From positions 1 to 27,604 of the forward strand of contig RPFO01001892.1 of assembly GCA_009746045.1 (NCBI GenBank): DNA of 27,604 bases, written 5' to 3'. The translations under genes and the position numbers were made by a program. Origin of the DNA: Mesostigma viride. Lineage: Eukaryota > Streptophyta > Mesostigmatophyceae > Mesostigmatales > Mesostigmataceae. A model generated the notes under the pieces. It searched no databases. It saw nothing but the letters and a program-made list of their open reading frames with translations, and was not told where the DNA came from. Below are positions 1 to 8,600 of the stretch, piece by piece (position 1 is the stretch's first letter; every line of letters begins with the position of its first letter).

Positions 1-640
1 CCTTCCTCTTCCCCCAACTCTATCTCTTGCTCCCTTTGTAATAACGACACCCAATAAGGCGGGGAACTCCGTCCTTGGGTCTATGGGCACTCTTAGATCC
101 ATCTTTGTGGTCTGAAAAAAACCTCTTGTACAGAAGTTCATATCAGCTAGCTGGGCGTACATAATTCTCTCCATTTGGCTGAACGAATCAAACGCCAATA
201 AACGGCCAAGTGGCGGCCTGTCCTCTCCTGCGCGACTGAACTTCTCGAATAGAACGCGACAGAAAGCGAACTTGTTTGAAACGTTTTGAAGGACGCTTCC
301 GTAGACTTCATTCACGATCTCGACTCCATCTTTTTCAGGGGAAAAAACGAACAAAAAAATTCATAAACTTATTTAATATTATTAATAACAGTTACTATTC
401 TCGGAATAGTTTTTTTTTATCCATTCCACAAACGCGTTTGTCCAACACCTTTCCATGGCCTTCTTCAAGAATTGTCCCCTGATGTTTTTGAGTATTCAAA
501 CTCGTCAGTCGAAGAAACCAACTCCGGCCACATCCTCCGAGCAGAGCGGTCTCTAAATTGTCATCGGCTTTCCTTTTCGCTTGTGGTTTCCGAAGCATTT
601 TTTTGTTTTCTTCTGACTTGTTCTGCAACCATGGAGTCAT
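1..640 (-). CDS. Unrecognised split protein-coding gene, 5' part, running off the left edge
   Basis: I do not recognise the family. Two minus-strand segments share one frame and read like real protein. Segment A (478 to 396) includes FLKKAMERCWTNAFVEWIKK. Segment B (329 to 1) starts GVEIVNEVYGSVLQ, later contains LLAFDSFSQMERIMYAQLAD and DLRVPIDPRTEFPALLGVVI, and stays open to position 1. Between them lies a 66-bp AT-rich intron (395 to 330) full of stops, with donor GTAACT, a T-rich tract and acceptor AAAAAG. The phase-1 junction restores an Asn codon and keeps frame. Segment A is preceded by an acceptor-like ACATCAG. An upstream Lys-rich frame starting at ATG 640-638 (MTPWLQNKSEENKK) may be exon 1. 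It would join through a weak GTTTCT donor at 518 and a 40-nt intron, and that junction is uncertain. No signal peptide or membrane segment is visible. The product looks soluble and mixed alpha/beta, but its function is unknown. Confidence 0.6.
330..395 (-). other. Small spliceosomal intron (66 bp) of the left-edge gene
   Basis: On the minus strand the intron begins GTAACT and ends in a T-rich tract followed by AAAAAG. It contains several in-frame stops (TAA, TAA, TGA), while both flanking exons are open in the same frame. Splicing is phase 1. It is very AT-rich relative to the exons. The acceptor lacks the usual CAG, which keeps this below certainty. Confidence 0.5.
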
Positions 641-689
641 TTCGAGGGGGTGTGGTTTAACGGGTGCAGATTTAAAGTAATTGTTTTAG

Positions 690-1145
690 GGGACGATGGT
701 AAAAACTTCATTAGATATTTTAAACGAACGAGAAGCAACAGAAAACGAGGGCGTATATCATGGGAAACTTTGATATCACAAGATCACAATGACACGAACG
801 CGCTGCAATTTCACGACATTATTCTTCGACATCGAAAATAAAAAAAACGACGGCGGGCGAATTCATGAAACATTGATCTTACAAGAAGCTGACGGGTGCA
901 ATTTCACGACAAACACTTCGACATCGAAGATGCAAAAGAAACGGACGGCAGGCGTAACTATCATGGAAAGATTGGCTTACAAGATGACAAGTTAACTGAC
1001 GGGGGTGCATCTTTCCCGAGATATATTTTCGACATCGAAAAGGCAAAAGAAACGAGGCGGGCGTAACTAGCACAACCAATGTTGGTCATGTGCTCTTCCA
1101 GTAAGACAAGAAACGACGGCGGGCGAACTTATCAACGGTCCAGGA
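690..1145. repeat. Degenerate tandem repeats of about 90-125 bp
   Basis: Four to five diverged units share the blocks TTCGACATCGAA (near 826, 916 and 1028), AAACGASGGCGGGCG (near 847, 939, 1050 and 1112) and 'ATCATGGAAA' or similar. Spacing between blocks is about 90 to 112 bp, and units differ by substitutions and indels. Short frames of 60-70 codons exist in all phases but do not persist from unit to unit, so I see no gene. The array lies upstream of the left-edge minus-strand gene and just before the polypurine block. Confidence 0.6.
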
Positions 1146-1179
1146 AGAGTGACGTTGGCAGAATTATGGTGTTTGTAAA

Positions 1180-1252
1180 AGGGGGGGGAGAGAGAGAGGG
1201 AGAGAGAGGGAGGAGAGAGAGGGAGGGAGAGAGAGAGAGGGGGGAGAAGAGA

Positions 1253-1319
<67 letters not shown>

Positions 1320-2889
1320 AGAGAGAGAGGGAGAAGAGAGAGAGAGAGAGGGAGGGAGAGGAGGGGGAGGAGAGGGGAGGGAGGAGGGAGGGAGGGAGGA
1401 GAGGGAGAGGGAGAGGGAGAGAGGGAGAGGGAGAGGGAGAGGAGAGAGGGAGAGGAGAGGGAGAGGGAGAGGGAGAGGGAGGAGAGGGAGGGGAGGGAGA
1501 GGGAGAGGGAGAGGGAGAGGAGAGGGAGAGGGAGAGGGAGAGGGAGAGGGAGAGGAGAGGGAGAGGGAGGGAGAGGGAGGGAGAGGGAGAGGGAGGGAGA
1601 GGGAGAGGAGAGGGAGAGGGGAGGGAGAGGGAGAGGAGAGGGAGGAGAGAGGAGAGAGAGGGAGAGGGAGAGGGAGAGGAGAGGGAGAGGAGAGGGAGAG
1701 GAGAGGGGAGAGGGAGAGGGAGAGGAGAGGGAGAGGGAGAGGGAGAGGGAGAGGGAGAGGAGAGGGAGAGGGAGAGGGAGAGGGAGAGGAGAGGGAGAGG
1801 GAGAGGGAGAGGGAGAGGGAGAGGGAGAGGGAGAGGGAGAGGGAGAGGAGAGGGAGAGGGAGAGGGAGAGGGAGAGGGAGAGGGAGAGGGAGAGAGGGAG
1901 AGGAGAGGGAGAGGAGAGGGAGAGGGAGAGGAGAGGGAGAGGGAGAGGGAGAGGGAGAGGGAGAGGGAGAGGGAGAGGGAGAGGGAGGGGAGAGGGAGAG
2001 GAGAGGGAGAGGGAGAGGGAGAGGGAGAGGAGAGGGAGAGGGAGAGGGAGAGGGAGAGGGAGAGGGAGAGGAGAGGGAGAGGGAGAGGGAGAGGGAGAGG
2101 GAGAGGGAGAGGAGAGGGAGAGGGAGAGGGAGAGGGAGAGGGAGAGGGAGAGGGAGAGGGAGGGCGTAAGCGGAGAGGGAGAGGGAGAGGGAGAGGGAGA
2201 GGGAGAGGGAGAGGGAGAGGGAGAGGGAGGGCGTAAGCGTAAGCGTAAGCCTAAGCGTAAGCGTAAGCGTAAGCGTAAGCGTAAGCGTAAGCGTAAGCGT
2301 AAGCGTAAGCGTAAGCGTAAGCGTAAGCGTAAGCGTAAGCGTAAGCGTAAGCGTAAGCGTAAGCGTAAGCGTAAGCGTAAGCGTAAGCGTAAGCGTAAGC
2401 GTAAGCGTAAGCGTAAGCGTAAGCGTAAGCGTAAGCGTAAGCGTAAGCGTAAGCGTAAGCGTAAGCGTAAGCGTAAGCGTAAGCGTAAGCGTAAGCGTAA
2501 GCGTAAGCGTAACCGTAAGCGTAAGCGTAACCGTAAGCGTAACCGTAAGCGTAAGCGTAACCGTAAGAGGGATGGAGGGATGGAGGGAGGGAGGGAGGGA
2601 GGGATGGAGGGAGGAGGGAGGGAGGGAGGAGAGGAGGGAGGGAGGAGGGAGGGAGGGAGGAGGGAGGGAGGGAGGGAGGGAGGGAGGAGGAGGGAGGGAG
2701 GGAGGGAGGGAGGGAGGGAGGGAGGGAGGGAGGGAGGGAGGGAGGAGGGAGGGAGAGGGAGAGGGAGAGGGAGAGGGAGAGGGAGAGGGAGAGGGAGAGG
2801 GAGAGGGAGAGGAGAGGGAGAGGGAGAGGGAGAGGGAGAGGGAGAGGGAGAGGGAGAGGGAGAGGGAGAGGAGAGGGAGAGGAGAGGGA

Positions 2890-2984
<95 letters not shown>

Positions 2985-3095
2985 GGAGGAGGAGGGAGGA
3001 GGGAGGGAGAGGGAGAGGGAGAGGGAGAGGAGAGAGGGAGAGGGAGAGGGAGAGGGAGAGGGAGAGGGAGAGGGAGAGGGAGAGGGAGAGGGAGG
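1180..3095. repeat. 1.9-kb polypurine (GA/GGA) tract
   Basis: The plus strand is essentially all purine apart from the CGTAAG insert. It is built from GA dinucleotides, GGGAGA hexamers and GGGA/GGA units in patches. GAGAGG-type units dominate 1380-2230 and 2750-2900, GGGAGG-type units dominate 2570-2750, and pure (GA)n lies near 1268-1320 and 2895-2980. Mirror symmetry of such tracts is known to favour triplex (H-DNA) structures. Open frames of several hundred codons occur on both strands here (RGEGEG or SPSLSL-type), purely because stop codons cannot arise. Confidence 0.95.
2232..2567 (+). repeat. Hexamer satellite (CGTAAG)56
   Basis: Fifty-six consecutive hexamers interrupt the polypurine block. 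Almost all are perfect CGTAAG. One CTAAGC-type variant lies near the start, and CGTAAC variants alternate in at the right end (2510-2560). A lone CGTAAGC also appears near 2165 inside the purine tract, marking a seed or transition point. Each unit contains GTAAG, the core of a 5' splice-site consensus. The hexamer is not a telomere repeat I recognise. Confidence 0.95.
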
Positions 3096-3129
3096 GTTTA
3101 GCCACATCGTGTTTTGTTCTTGGATTGAT

Positions 3130-3930
3130 GACGCACCGCACGCAACGCTCGTGACCTGCACCCGCAGGCGAAAAAGAACGAACCACAATGATAGCATGGT
3201 TGTGAGTGACAATTGACGACATCACGCTACAAGGAGCATGACGCAAAAGGGATTAAAAATCGGCATGAAAAACCTGGTGAAAAATAAGAGGGAGAGGGGG
3301 GGAGAGGGAGAGGGAGAGAGAGTCGTCGTTCAGGAAGCCGGCATGACGCAAAATGGGATGAATACTCAACATGACAGGTGAAAAAACATGAGAAAAACAA
3401 CGTACATAAAATCCCGCAACTCACTCTTGTTGTTGCTGATGCTGCTGTCGTTGTTCTTGTTGTCAGGCCCGTTGTTCTTGATTTAATGATGTAAGTGCTG
3501 CTCGTACGCAACGCTCGTGACCTGCACCCGCAGGCGAAAAAGAACGAACCACAATGATAGTATTGTTGTGAGTGACAATTGACGACATCACGCTACAAGG
3601 AGCATGACGCAAAGGGATTTAAAATCGGCATGAAAAACCTGGTGAAAAATAAGAGGGAGAGGGGGGGAGAGGGAGAGGGAGAGAGAGTCGTCGTTCAGGA
3701 AGCCGTCATGACGCAAAATGGGATGAATACTCAACATGCCAGGTGAAAAAAAAAATAGAAAAACCACGTACGTAAAATCCCGCAACTCACTCTTGTTGGA
3801 GCTGATGCTGCTGTCGTTGTTGTTGTTGTCAGGCCCGTTGTTCTTGATTTCCAAAGAAGAAAGCCGTGAAGCTGCTCGTACGCATTATGGGGGCTGCACC
3901 CGCAGGCGAAAAAGAACGTGGACCACAGTC
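3130..3930 (+). repeat. Direct repeat, period 366 bp, two full copies plus a diverged third start
   Basis: Copy 1 begins near 3141 (CGCAACGCTCGTGACC) and copy 2 at 3507, with the same order of blocks: a CACCCGCAGGCGAAAAAGAACG box, CACGCTACAAGGAGCATGACG, a short GA-rich patch, TCGTCGTTCAGGAAGCCG, AATACTCAACATG, and a (TTGTTG)-rich end. A third copy starts near 3873 but keeps only the first ~60 bp before diverging. Copies 1 and 2 are about 95% identical by eye. The GA-rich patch inside each unit resembles the adjacent polypurine block, so the block may be an expansion of one such patch. No coding potential is conserved between copies. Confidence 0.85.
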
Positions 3931-4107
3931 GGTCACTGGACGTGCGGTGGCGGGCGTGGTGGGCGCATCCGGCGGTGCGCGCCTGCAAAACACCGCATCA
4001 ATTACCTGGGCGGGCTGGGTGCGCACCTTCCAAAGTCCCTGGTGTGTGTCAGTGCAGCGTCGACATGGCATGCGTGGAGGATATGTGCGTACGTACGACG
4101 AATCATG

Positions 4108-4690
4108 TGAAACGACTGGTCCAACCTGAAAAATTTTAAATTTTTGCCGTGTCCAGTAACGGTCCTAGGTTGCACCCGCGGGACGTTCCGACAGCTGTAC
4201 AGAAAAGATCACAAAGATACGCCGCGCAACGACGCCTGTGCCCGGCAAATCATTTGTGAGCCCGGAACTGAACAGTCACTGCAAATGTCGAGTATTTATT
4301 GCTCCACCCCCACAAAAAAGCGTTCCGGACCTGTTCGAAGCGAAGAGCACTGACAGGGATCGGACCCGAGCCAGATTTGTGTGCGGACCATGATGGCTGG
4401 CCTCCCTCACTCCGCAACCTCACTCTGGACGCAGGTTCGAATCCTGTCAGTGCTATTCGCTTCGAACAGTTCCGGAACGCTTTTTTGGGGGGGTGGAGCA
4501 ATAGATTTTCGACGTTGTAGTGACTGTTCAGTTCCCGACTCACATTTGCCGGGCACTGGCGTCATTCCGCGGCGTATCTTTCTGATCTATTCTGTACAGC
4601 TGCCGGAACGTCCCGCGAATGCAACCTAGGACCGTTACTGGACACGGCAAAAATTTAAAATTTTTTTAGGTTGGACCAGTCGTTTCACAC
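4108..4690. mobile_element. MITE-like foldback element with ~280-bp inverted arms
   Basis: The left arm begins GTGAAACGACTGGTCCAACC and the right arm ends with its reverse complement, GGTTGGACCAGTCGTTTCAC. Complementarity continues inward through AAATTTTTGCCGTGTCC, GTAACGGTCCTAGGTTGCA, CAGCTGTACAGAA, GCCCGGCAAAT, GAACTGAACAGTCACT and GCGTTCCGGA, to a loop of roughly 23 nt near 4389-4411. The arms differ at perhaps 10% of positions, so the element is not fresh. I see no convincing target-site duplication. It carries no open frame that survives in both arms. It could be a foldback transposon or an inverted duplication of a tRNA-related sequence. Confidence 0.7.
4346..4454 (+). other. tRNA-like remnant (T-arm and acceptor only) at the foldback apex
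   Basis: GCAGG-TTCGAAT-CCTGT at 4431-4447 forms a good T-arm containing a B-box (GGTTCGAATCC). It is followed by CAGTGCT, which can pair with AGCACTG at 4346-4352 as a 7-bp acceptor stem. No A-box or D-arm is recognisable, the span is 109 nt, and the left half is better explained as the mirror copy of the right half (it has a decayed B-box, GATCGGACC). I call it tRNA-derived, not a functional tRNA gene. Confidence 0.35.
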
Positions 4691-5284
4691 CAAACGACTT
4701 TTTGCACCAATAGGAGTCGACACTGCGTGTTCAGACTCCCAAGTACTCGGGCACCCACACCTGCCGGGGGAGTACATTGTAATGCTATTCACTAGAACAG
4801 TTCCGGATGTAGCGTTAGTGATGATGTTGTACAATATATTTCAATCACGTTTGTCAGAGTGTGCGTTTTTCCGACATGTAGGGCAGGTTGTACAACATTC
4901 TGTGCGCCAACCATGTGTACTACATGTATCGATTAGTATCACTACATGTATATTCCGTCATGATCGCAGGATTAGTAACTACTGGGCTACATGTTAGTGT
5001 ACCCTTACTAGGCTACTATGTAGAACCTTCAGAACCTGATTCTACCTTCCAAAATTCTAATTATGCGCCATGGATCAGTTTTGAAATGTAGAACGAGCCT
5101 ACGTGGAGGGCATGACATCAGTCCAGCTGGCACCGCCGCGCACCATGACCGAGGGAACACGCCGTCACGTGCATGTAATGCAATGTTTGGAGACGACGGG
5201 CATGCATGCATGGTTAATTTTTGGCGGCGAATATTTTCCGCGCCAAAAAAATTCCGCGGTACCCTCCGTACCGTGAAAAGTGGG
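4691..5284. other. Intergenic stretch with no supported gene
   Basis: Short open frames are present (for example 4671-4997 and 4888-5091, plus strand), but none resembles a known protein or has codon structure I trust. Several TTGTACAA and CTACATGTA palindromic words recur between 4825 and 5000. A near-perfect 38-bp palindrome lies at 5216-5253 and is listed separately. Confidence 0.5.
5216..5253. promoter_or_regulatory. 38-bp near-perfect palindrome with back-to-back E2F-like half sites
   Basis: AATTTTTGGCGGCGAAT is followed by ATTTTCCGCGCCAAAAAAATT as a near reverse complement. The two halves contain TTTTGGCGG and TTTTCCGCGCC, which resemble E2F/DP binding sites (TTTSSCGC). It sits about 35 bp outside the left end of the giant palindrome and has no counterpart on the right side. 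Its regulatory role is inferred only from motif shape. Confidence 0.3.
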
Positions 5285-5927
5285 TGCACGGTGCGCGCAC
5301 CCCTTGCGGAAGTGGCCATGGCGACTGCTTTTAGACGAAACGTGACAAATCTGGCTCGCGGAAAGCAGAAAAAATGCTCGATTCTTGGAGAAAATTAGTT
5401 ACTGATTCTAATTTATGGTGGGATAGTTGCGATCTATAATGTCGCGGGCTCTTTTTCTTTACCATCGGCAGGGGGGTCCGGCCTGAATTTCTGTCGGGAT
5501 GAATAAAGTATAATTGATGCCTGCAGGTGTGATTGTCGATTGTTGCCAGTTTTGATGGTCCTAATGGAAGCTAGTTTAATGATGTTTCTAAAGCCGTAAA
5601 AATTCCCGCTGCTATCTTTACCTTTCCCGTCATTTTGCGGTAAGATAACATTAGGCCTGCGCCATGCGCGCCCGACCTCTCCATGAAAGGGTGGCCTTTC
5701 TTGTGCGCCTGGGCACGAATAAATGCCCGTTATGGTACGTTCTTGTATTAAACGTCCTAAGATAGCGCTTTCCTGCTTTCTTACCTCGTTGAGCGTAAGC
5801 TTTTTGCCTTCTTTCCGGCCAGATGCAGCCATGAAGTTGCGGGTCCTGGCGCTGCATCGCTGGATTCCTGGATGTTTTTAAGCAAGTTCGTCTGTGACGT
5901 GGCTGGCTTGCTGCAGCGCGTGGCCCA
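5285..5927. repeat. Outer left arm of the palindrome (diverged)
   Basis: It matches 18654-19300 in reverse complement with roughly 8-10% mismatches by eye, including small indels (for example a GAACTTGCTTAAAAAC versus GATTAACTAGCTAAAAGAC block). Outward-reading open frames overlap it in both arms and are listed separately. Moving inward, the first position after which I see no further mismatch is 5927 (A) against 18654 (C). Confidence 0.85.
5434..5857 (-). pseudogene. Outward-reading frame in the left arm, mirrored in the right arm; coding status doubtful
   Basis: The minus-strand frame 5832-5434 (132 codons) contains LTLNEVRKQE, QERTITGIYSCPGAQE, NVILPQNDGKGKDSSGNFYG and SSRQKFRPDPP. The right arm keeps the same frame open. 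An overlapping frame (5857-5651) starting MQRQDPQL is also open in both arms. Arm differences are mostly amino-acid changing in both frames, which argues against purifying selection. I do not recognise a domain. A TATATAAAG motif lies about 420 bp upstream at 6273-6281 (minus). It could be a decayed exon of a mobile element or a chance frame. Confidence 0.25.
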
Positions 5928-6490
5928 CAACCTGTCGGGAAGGTGTAATGCTTTTATTTCCATGCTTCTCTGAAATTTCTTTTGCTTTATAGACAGTTGT
6001 GTTCGAGGAAATTCACGCGGTCTTCCTAAGCAGCGGCATCATTTTCCCCAGACACTGACGAGCTGGCACCTGTCTCCTAAAGAGAGCGGCTCGTGCTTGT
6101 TAGAAAGGAGGCAGTGTGCATTTTGCGGGACACAATGCTTTGGTGGCACATGCGTCAGGTAGGCTGTTCCAATGGTCTCTTCACCTTTCCCACTGAGTAA
6201 ATGTTAGCATTTGTCATGCTAACCAGAGCAGCTAGCCACAGGTTGGCTGGATAAAAAGTCAGCTTATTTTCTCTTTATATACTGCGTGTGTGGTCCTCCA
6301 CGTGTCCGGCTTGTTGGGCATTTTGGAAGAGGGTTTATAATGTGTTGTTGGGTGGAACAACTTGGTTGTTGGCACAAAATCACACATTATTAGCCTGAGA
6401 TAGGCATGACATATGCTGCTCAGGCGTGTCGTCCTACCAGCCTTGTTGTTAAGGGTAGACTCACAAGGCTGGCTGTGCCGATGGAGGGGT
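5928..6490. repeat. Inner left arm of the palindrome (no mismatch seen)
   Basis: Read against 18090-18653 in reverse complement, I find no mismatch in about 560 bp. It carries TATATAAAG on the minus strand (6273-6281) and no long open frame. Near-identity here beside a diverged outer arm marks a sharp boundary at 5927. Confidence 0.85.
6273..6281 (-). promoter_or_regulatory. TATA-box-like TATATAAAG, outward-facing (left arm)
   Basis: The minus-strand TATATAAAG is followed by GAGAAAATAAGC. It points out of the palindrome towards the open frame at 5857-5434. The same motif is mirrored in the right arm at 18300-18308. There is no independent evidence of transcription. Confidence 0.35.
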
Positions 6491-6499
6491 GGGGCGTGC

Positions 6500-7275
6500 T
6501 AGCCCCCCCCCACACCCACGCATGCATGCTAGCCCACCCCCACACCCACGCATGCATGCTAGCCCCGGCCCCGGCCCCCCCACACCCACGCATGCATGCT
6601 AGCCCCCCCCCACACCCACGCATGCATGCTAGCCCACACTCACACCCACGCATGCATGCTAGCCCACCCCCACACCCACGCATGCATGCTAGCCCCCCCA
6701 CACACCCACGCATGCATGCCAGCCCCCCCACACACCCACGCATGCATGACCGCCCCCCCCCACACCCACGCATGCATGCTAGCCCACCCCCACACCCACG
6801 CATGCATGCTAGCCCCCCCACACACCCACGCATGGATGCCAGCCCCCACACACACCCACGCATGCATGACAGCCCCCCCACACACCCACGCATGCATGCT
6901 AGCCCCCCACACACACCCACGCATGCATGCCAGCCCCCATACACACCCACGCATGCATGCCAGCCCCCCCCCACACTTACGCATGCATGCTAGCCCCCCA
7001 CACACACCCACGCATGCATGCCAGCCCCCCCCCACACCCACGCATGCATGCCAGCCCCCCCCCACACTTACGCATGCATGCTAGCCCCCCACACACACCC
7101 ACGCATGCATGCCAGCCCCCCCCCACACCCACGCATGCAGGCTAGCCCAACCCCACACCCACGCATGCATGCCAGCCCACCCCCACACCCACACGTGCAT
7201 GCCAGCCCACCCCCACACCCACGCATGCATGCCAGCCCACCCCCACACCCACGCGTGCATGCCAGCCCACCCCTA
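6500..7275 (+). repeat. 30-bp minisatellite, left copy (~26 units)
   Basis: The unit is approximately CACACCCACGCATGCATGCT plus AGCCC and a C-run, with an exact 30-bp period for most of the array. Units vary in the C-run (5-9 C), in GCTAGC versus GCCAGC, and in occasional CTTACG for CCCACG. The block GCATGCATGC is itself palindromic and alternates purine and pyrimidine, a sequence type prone to Z-DNA. Because 30 is divisible by 3, repetitive frames (HTHACMLAPP-type) stay open on both strands. I regard these as non-coding. Confidence 0.95.
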
Positions 7276-7544
7276 GCTTGAGCGTGCTTGTAAAGTTTTT
7301 GCATGGTTTATTAAAATGAGTGGAATATGTATTTATTGCATTAAATGTTAATTTTATTGATCATGAATGAAAATGGTCAACATTGCCGAAGTGCCCCTAA
7401 ATTGCTCAATATTGTGTGCTCAAGAATTCAATGAGGATTGTCATCATGGAAACCCGCACAAATTCACGATTCCGGGCATGCATGTGAAAGTATCAAGAAC
7501 AATTTTCAATTAAGAATGGTATCTCATTGTTCCATGAATCAATA
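7276..7544. other. Unique spacer between minisatellite and satellite core (left)
   Basis: About 270 bp of AT-rich sequence is mirrored at about 17045-17312 with no mismatch seen. It includes ATGAATGAAAATGGTCAACA and TTGTCATCATGGAAACCC. The latter vaguely resembles the satellite phrase 'GTCATCATGG', so the spacer could be a seed or relic of the satellite. No gene is visible. Confidence 0.7.
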
Positions 7545-8600
7545 TGACTCCATGTACGTAGACAAGCCATGATGACCCCATGGGAGCCTAAATCCTCATC
7601 ATTAAATACATAAATGCCACCCATGTACGTAGACGGGCCATGATGACACCAATGGAGCCTGAATCCTCATCATTAATTACATAAATGCCAACCATGTACA
7701 TAGACAAGCCATGATGACACCATGGGAGCCTGAATCCTCATCATTAAATACATAAATGCCAACCATGTACGTAGGCCAGCCATGATGACACTATGGGAGC
7801 CTGAATCCTCATCATTAATTTCATACATGCCAACAACACGTAGACGGGCCATAATGACACCACGGGAGCCTGAATCCTCATCATTTATTTTATGAGACAT
7901 CCATGTACGTAGGCCAGCCATGATGACACCATGGGAGCCTGAATCCTCCACATTTTTTTTCTGAGACATCCATGTACGTAGGCCAGCCATGATGACACCA
8001 TGGGAGCCTGAATCCTCATCATTAAATACATACATGCCATCCATGTACGTAGACAGGCCATGATGACACCATGGGAGCCTGAATCCTCATCATTAATTAC
8101 ATAAATGCCAACCATGTACGTAGACGGGCCATGATGACACCATGGGAGCCTGAATCCTCATCATTTTTTTTATGAGACATCCATGTACGTAGGCCAGCCA
8201 TGATGACACCATGGGAGCCTGAATCCTCGTCATTTTTTTTTCTTTGACATCCATATACGTAGACGGGCCATGATGACACCATGGGAGCCTGAATCCTCAT
8301 CATTAATTACATACATGCCATCCATGTACGTAGACGGGCCATGATGACACCATGGGAGCCTGAATCCTCATCATTTACTATTCCTTGACATCCATGTACG
8401 TAGGCCAGCCATGGAGACATTATGGGAGCCTGAATCCTCCTCGTTAATTACATAAATGCCAACCATGTACGTAGACAAGCCATGATGACACCATGGGAGC
8501 CTGAATCCTCATCATTTACTATTCCTTGACATCCATGTACGTAGACGGGCCATGATGACACCATGGGAGCCTGAATCCTCATCATTAATTACATGGATGG
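7545..8600 (-). repeat. 70-71-bp satellite, minus-oriented part (~15 units)
   Basis: Units read TACGTAG, ACRGGCCATGATGACACCATGG, GAGCCTGAATCCTCATCATT, then a variable linker. Linkers fall into types: AATTACATAAATGCCAACC, AAATACATACATGCC, TACTATTCCTTGACATCC and TTTATGAGACATCC. A distinctive variant with CAACAACACG lies near 7832. Unit order from the outer edge inward mirrors the order at the right end of the plus-oriented array for at least five units. The period is not divisible by 3, so open frames are incidental. Confidence 0.95.

Noticed and set aside
2232-2567. Telomeric repeat
   Set aside because: CGTAAG/CTTACG does not match TTAGGG, TTTAGGG or other telomere units I know, and it is internal.
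1079-3246. Very long open frames across the polypurine block (up to 682 codons, both strands)
   Set aside because: They are translations of GA/CT and CGTAAG repeats (RGEGEG, SPSLSL, TLTLTL, AYAYAY). Stops cannot occur in such sequence, and all phases are open at once.
4346-4454. Functional tRNA gene
   Set aside because: Only the T-arm and acceptor halves are recognisable; no A-box, D-arm or anticodon arm, and the left half is a mirror copy of the right.
4671-5091. Short plus-strand frames of 67-108 codons
   Set aside because: No domain, no repeat of the frame elsewhere and no credible splice context; treated as chance.
6406-7304. Open frames of 140-195 codons in the 30-bp minisatellite (and its mirror at 17284-18092)
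   Set aside because: The period is divisible by 3, so repetitive frames remain open on both strands. There is no non-repetitive domain.
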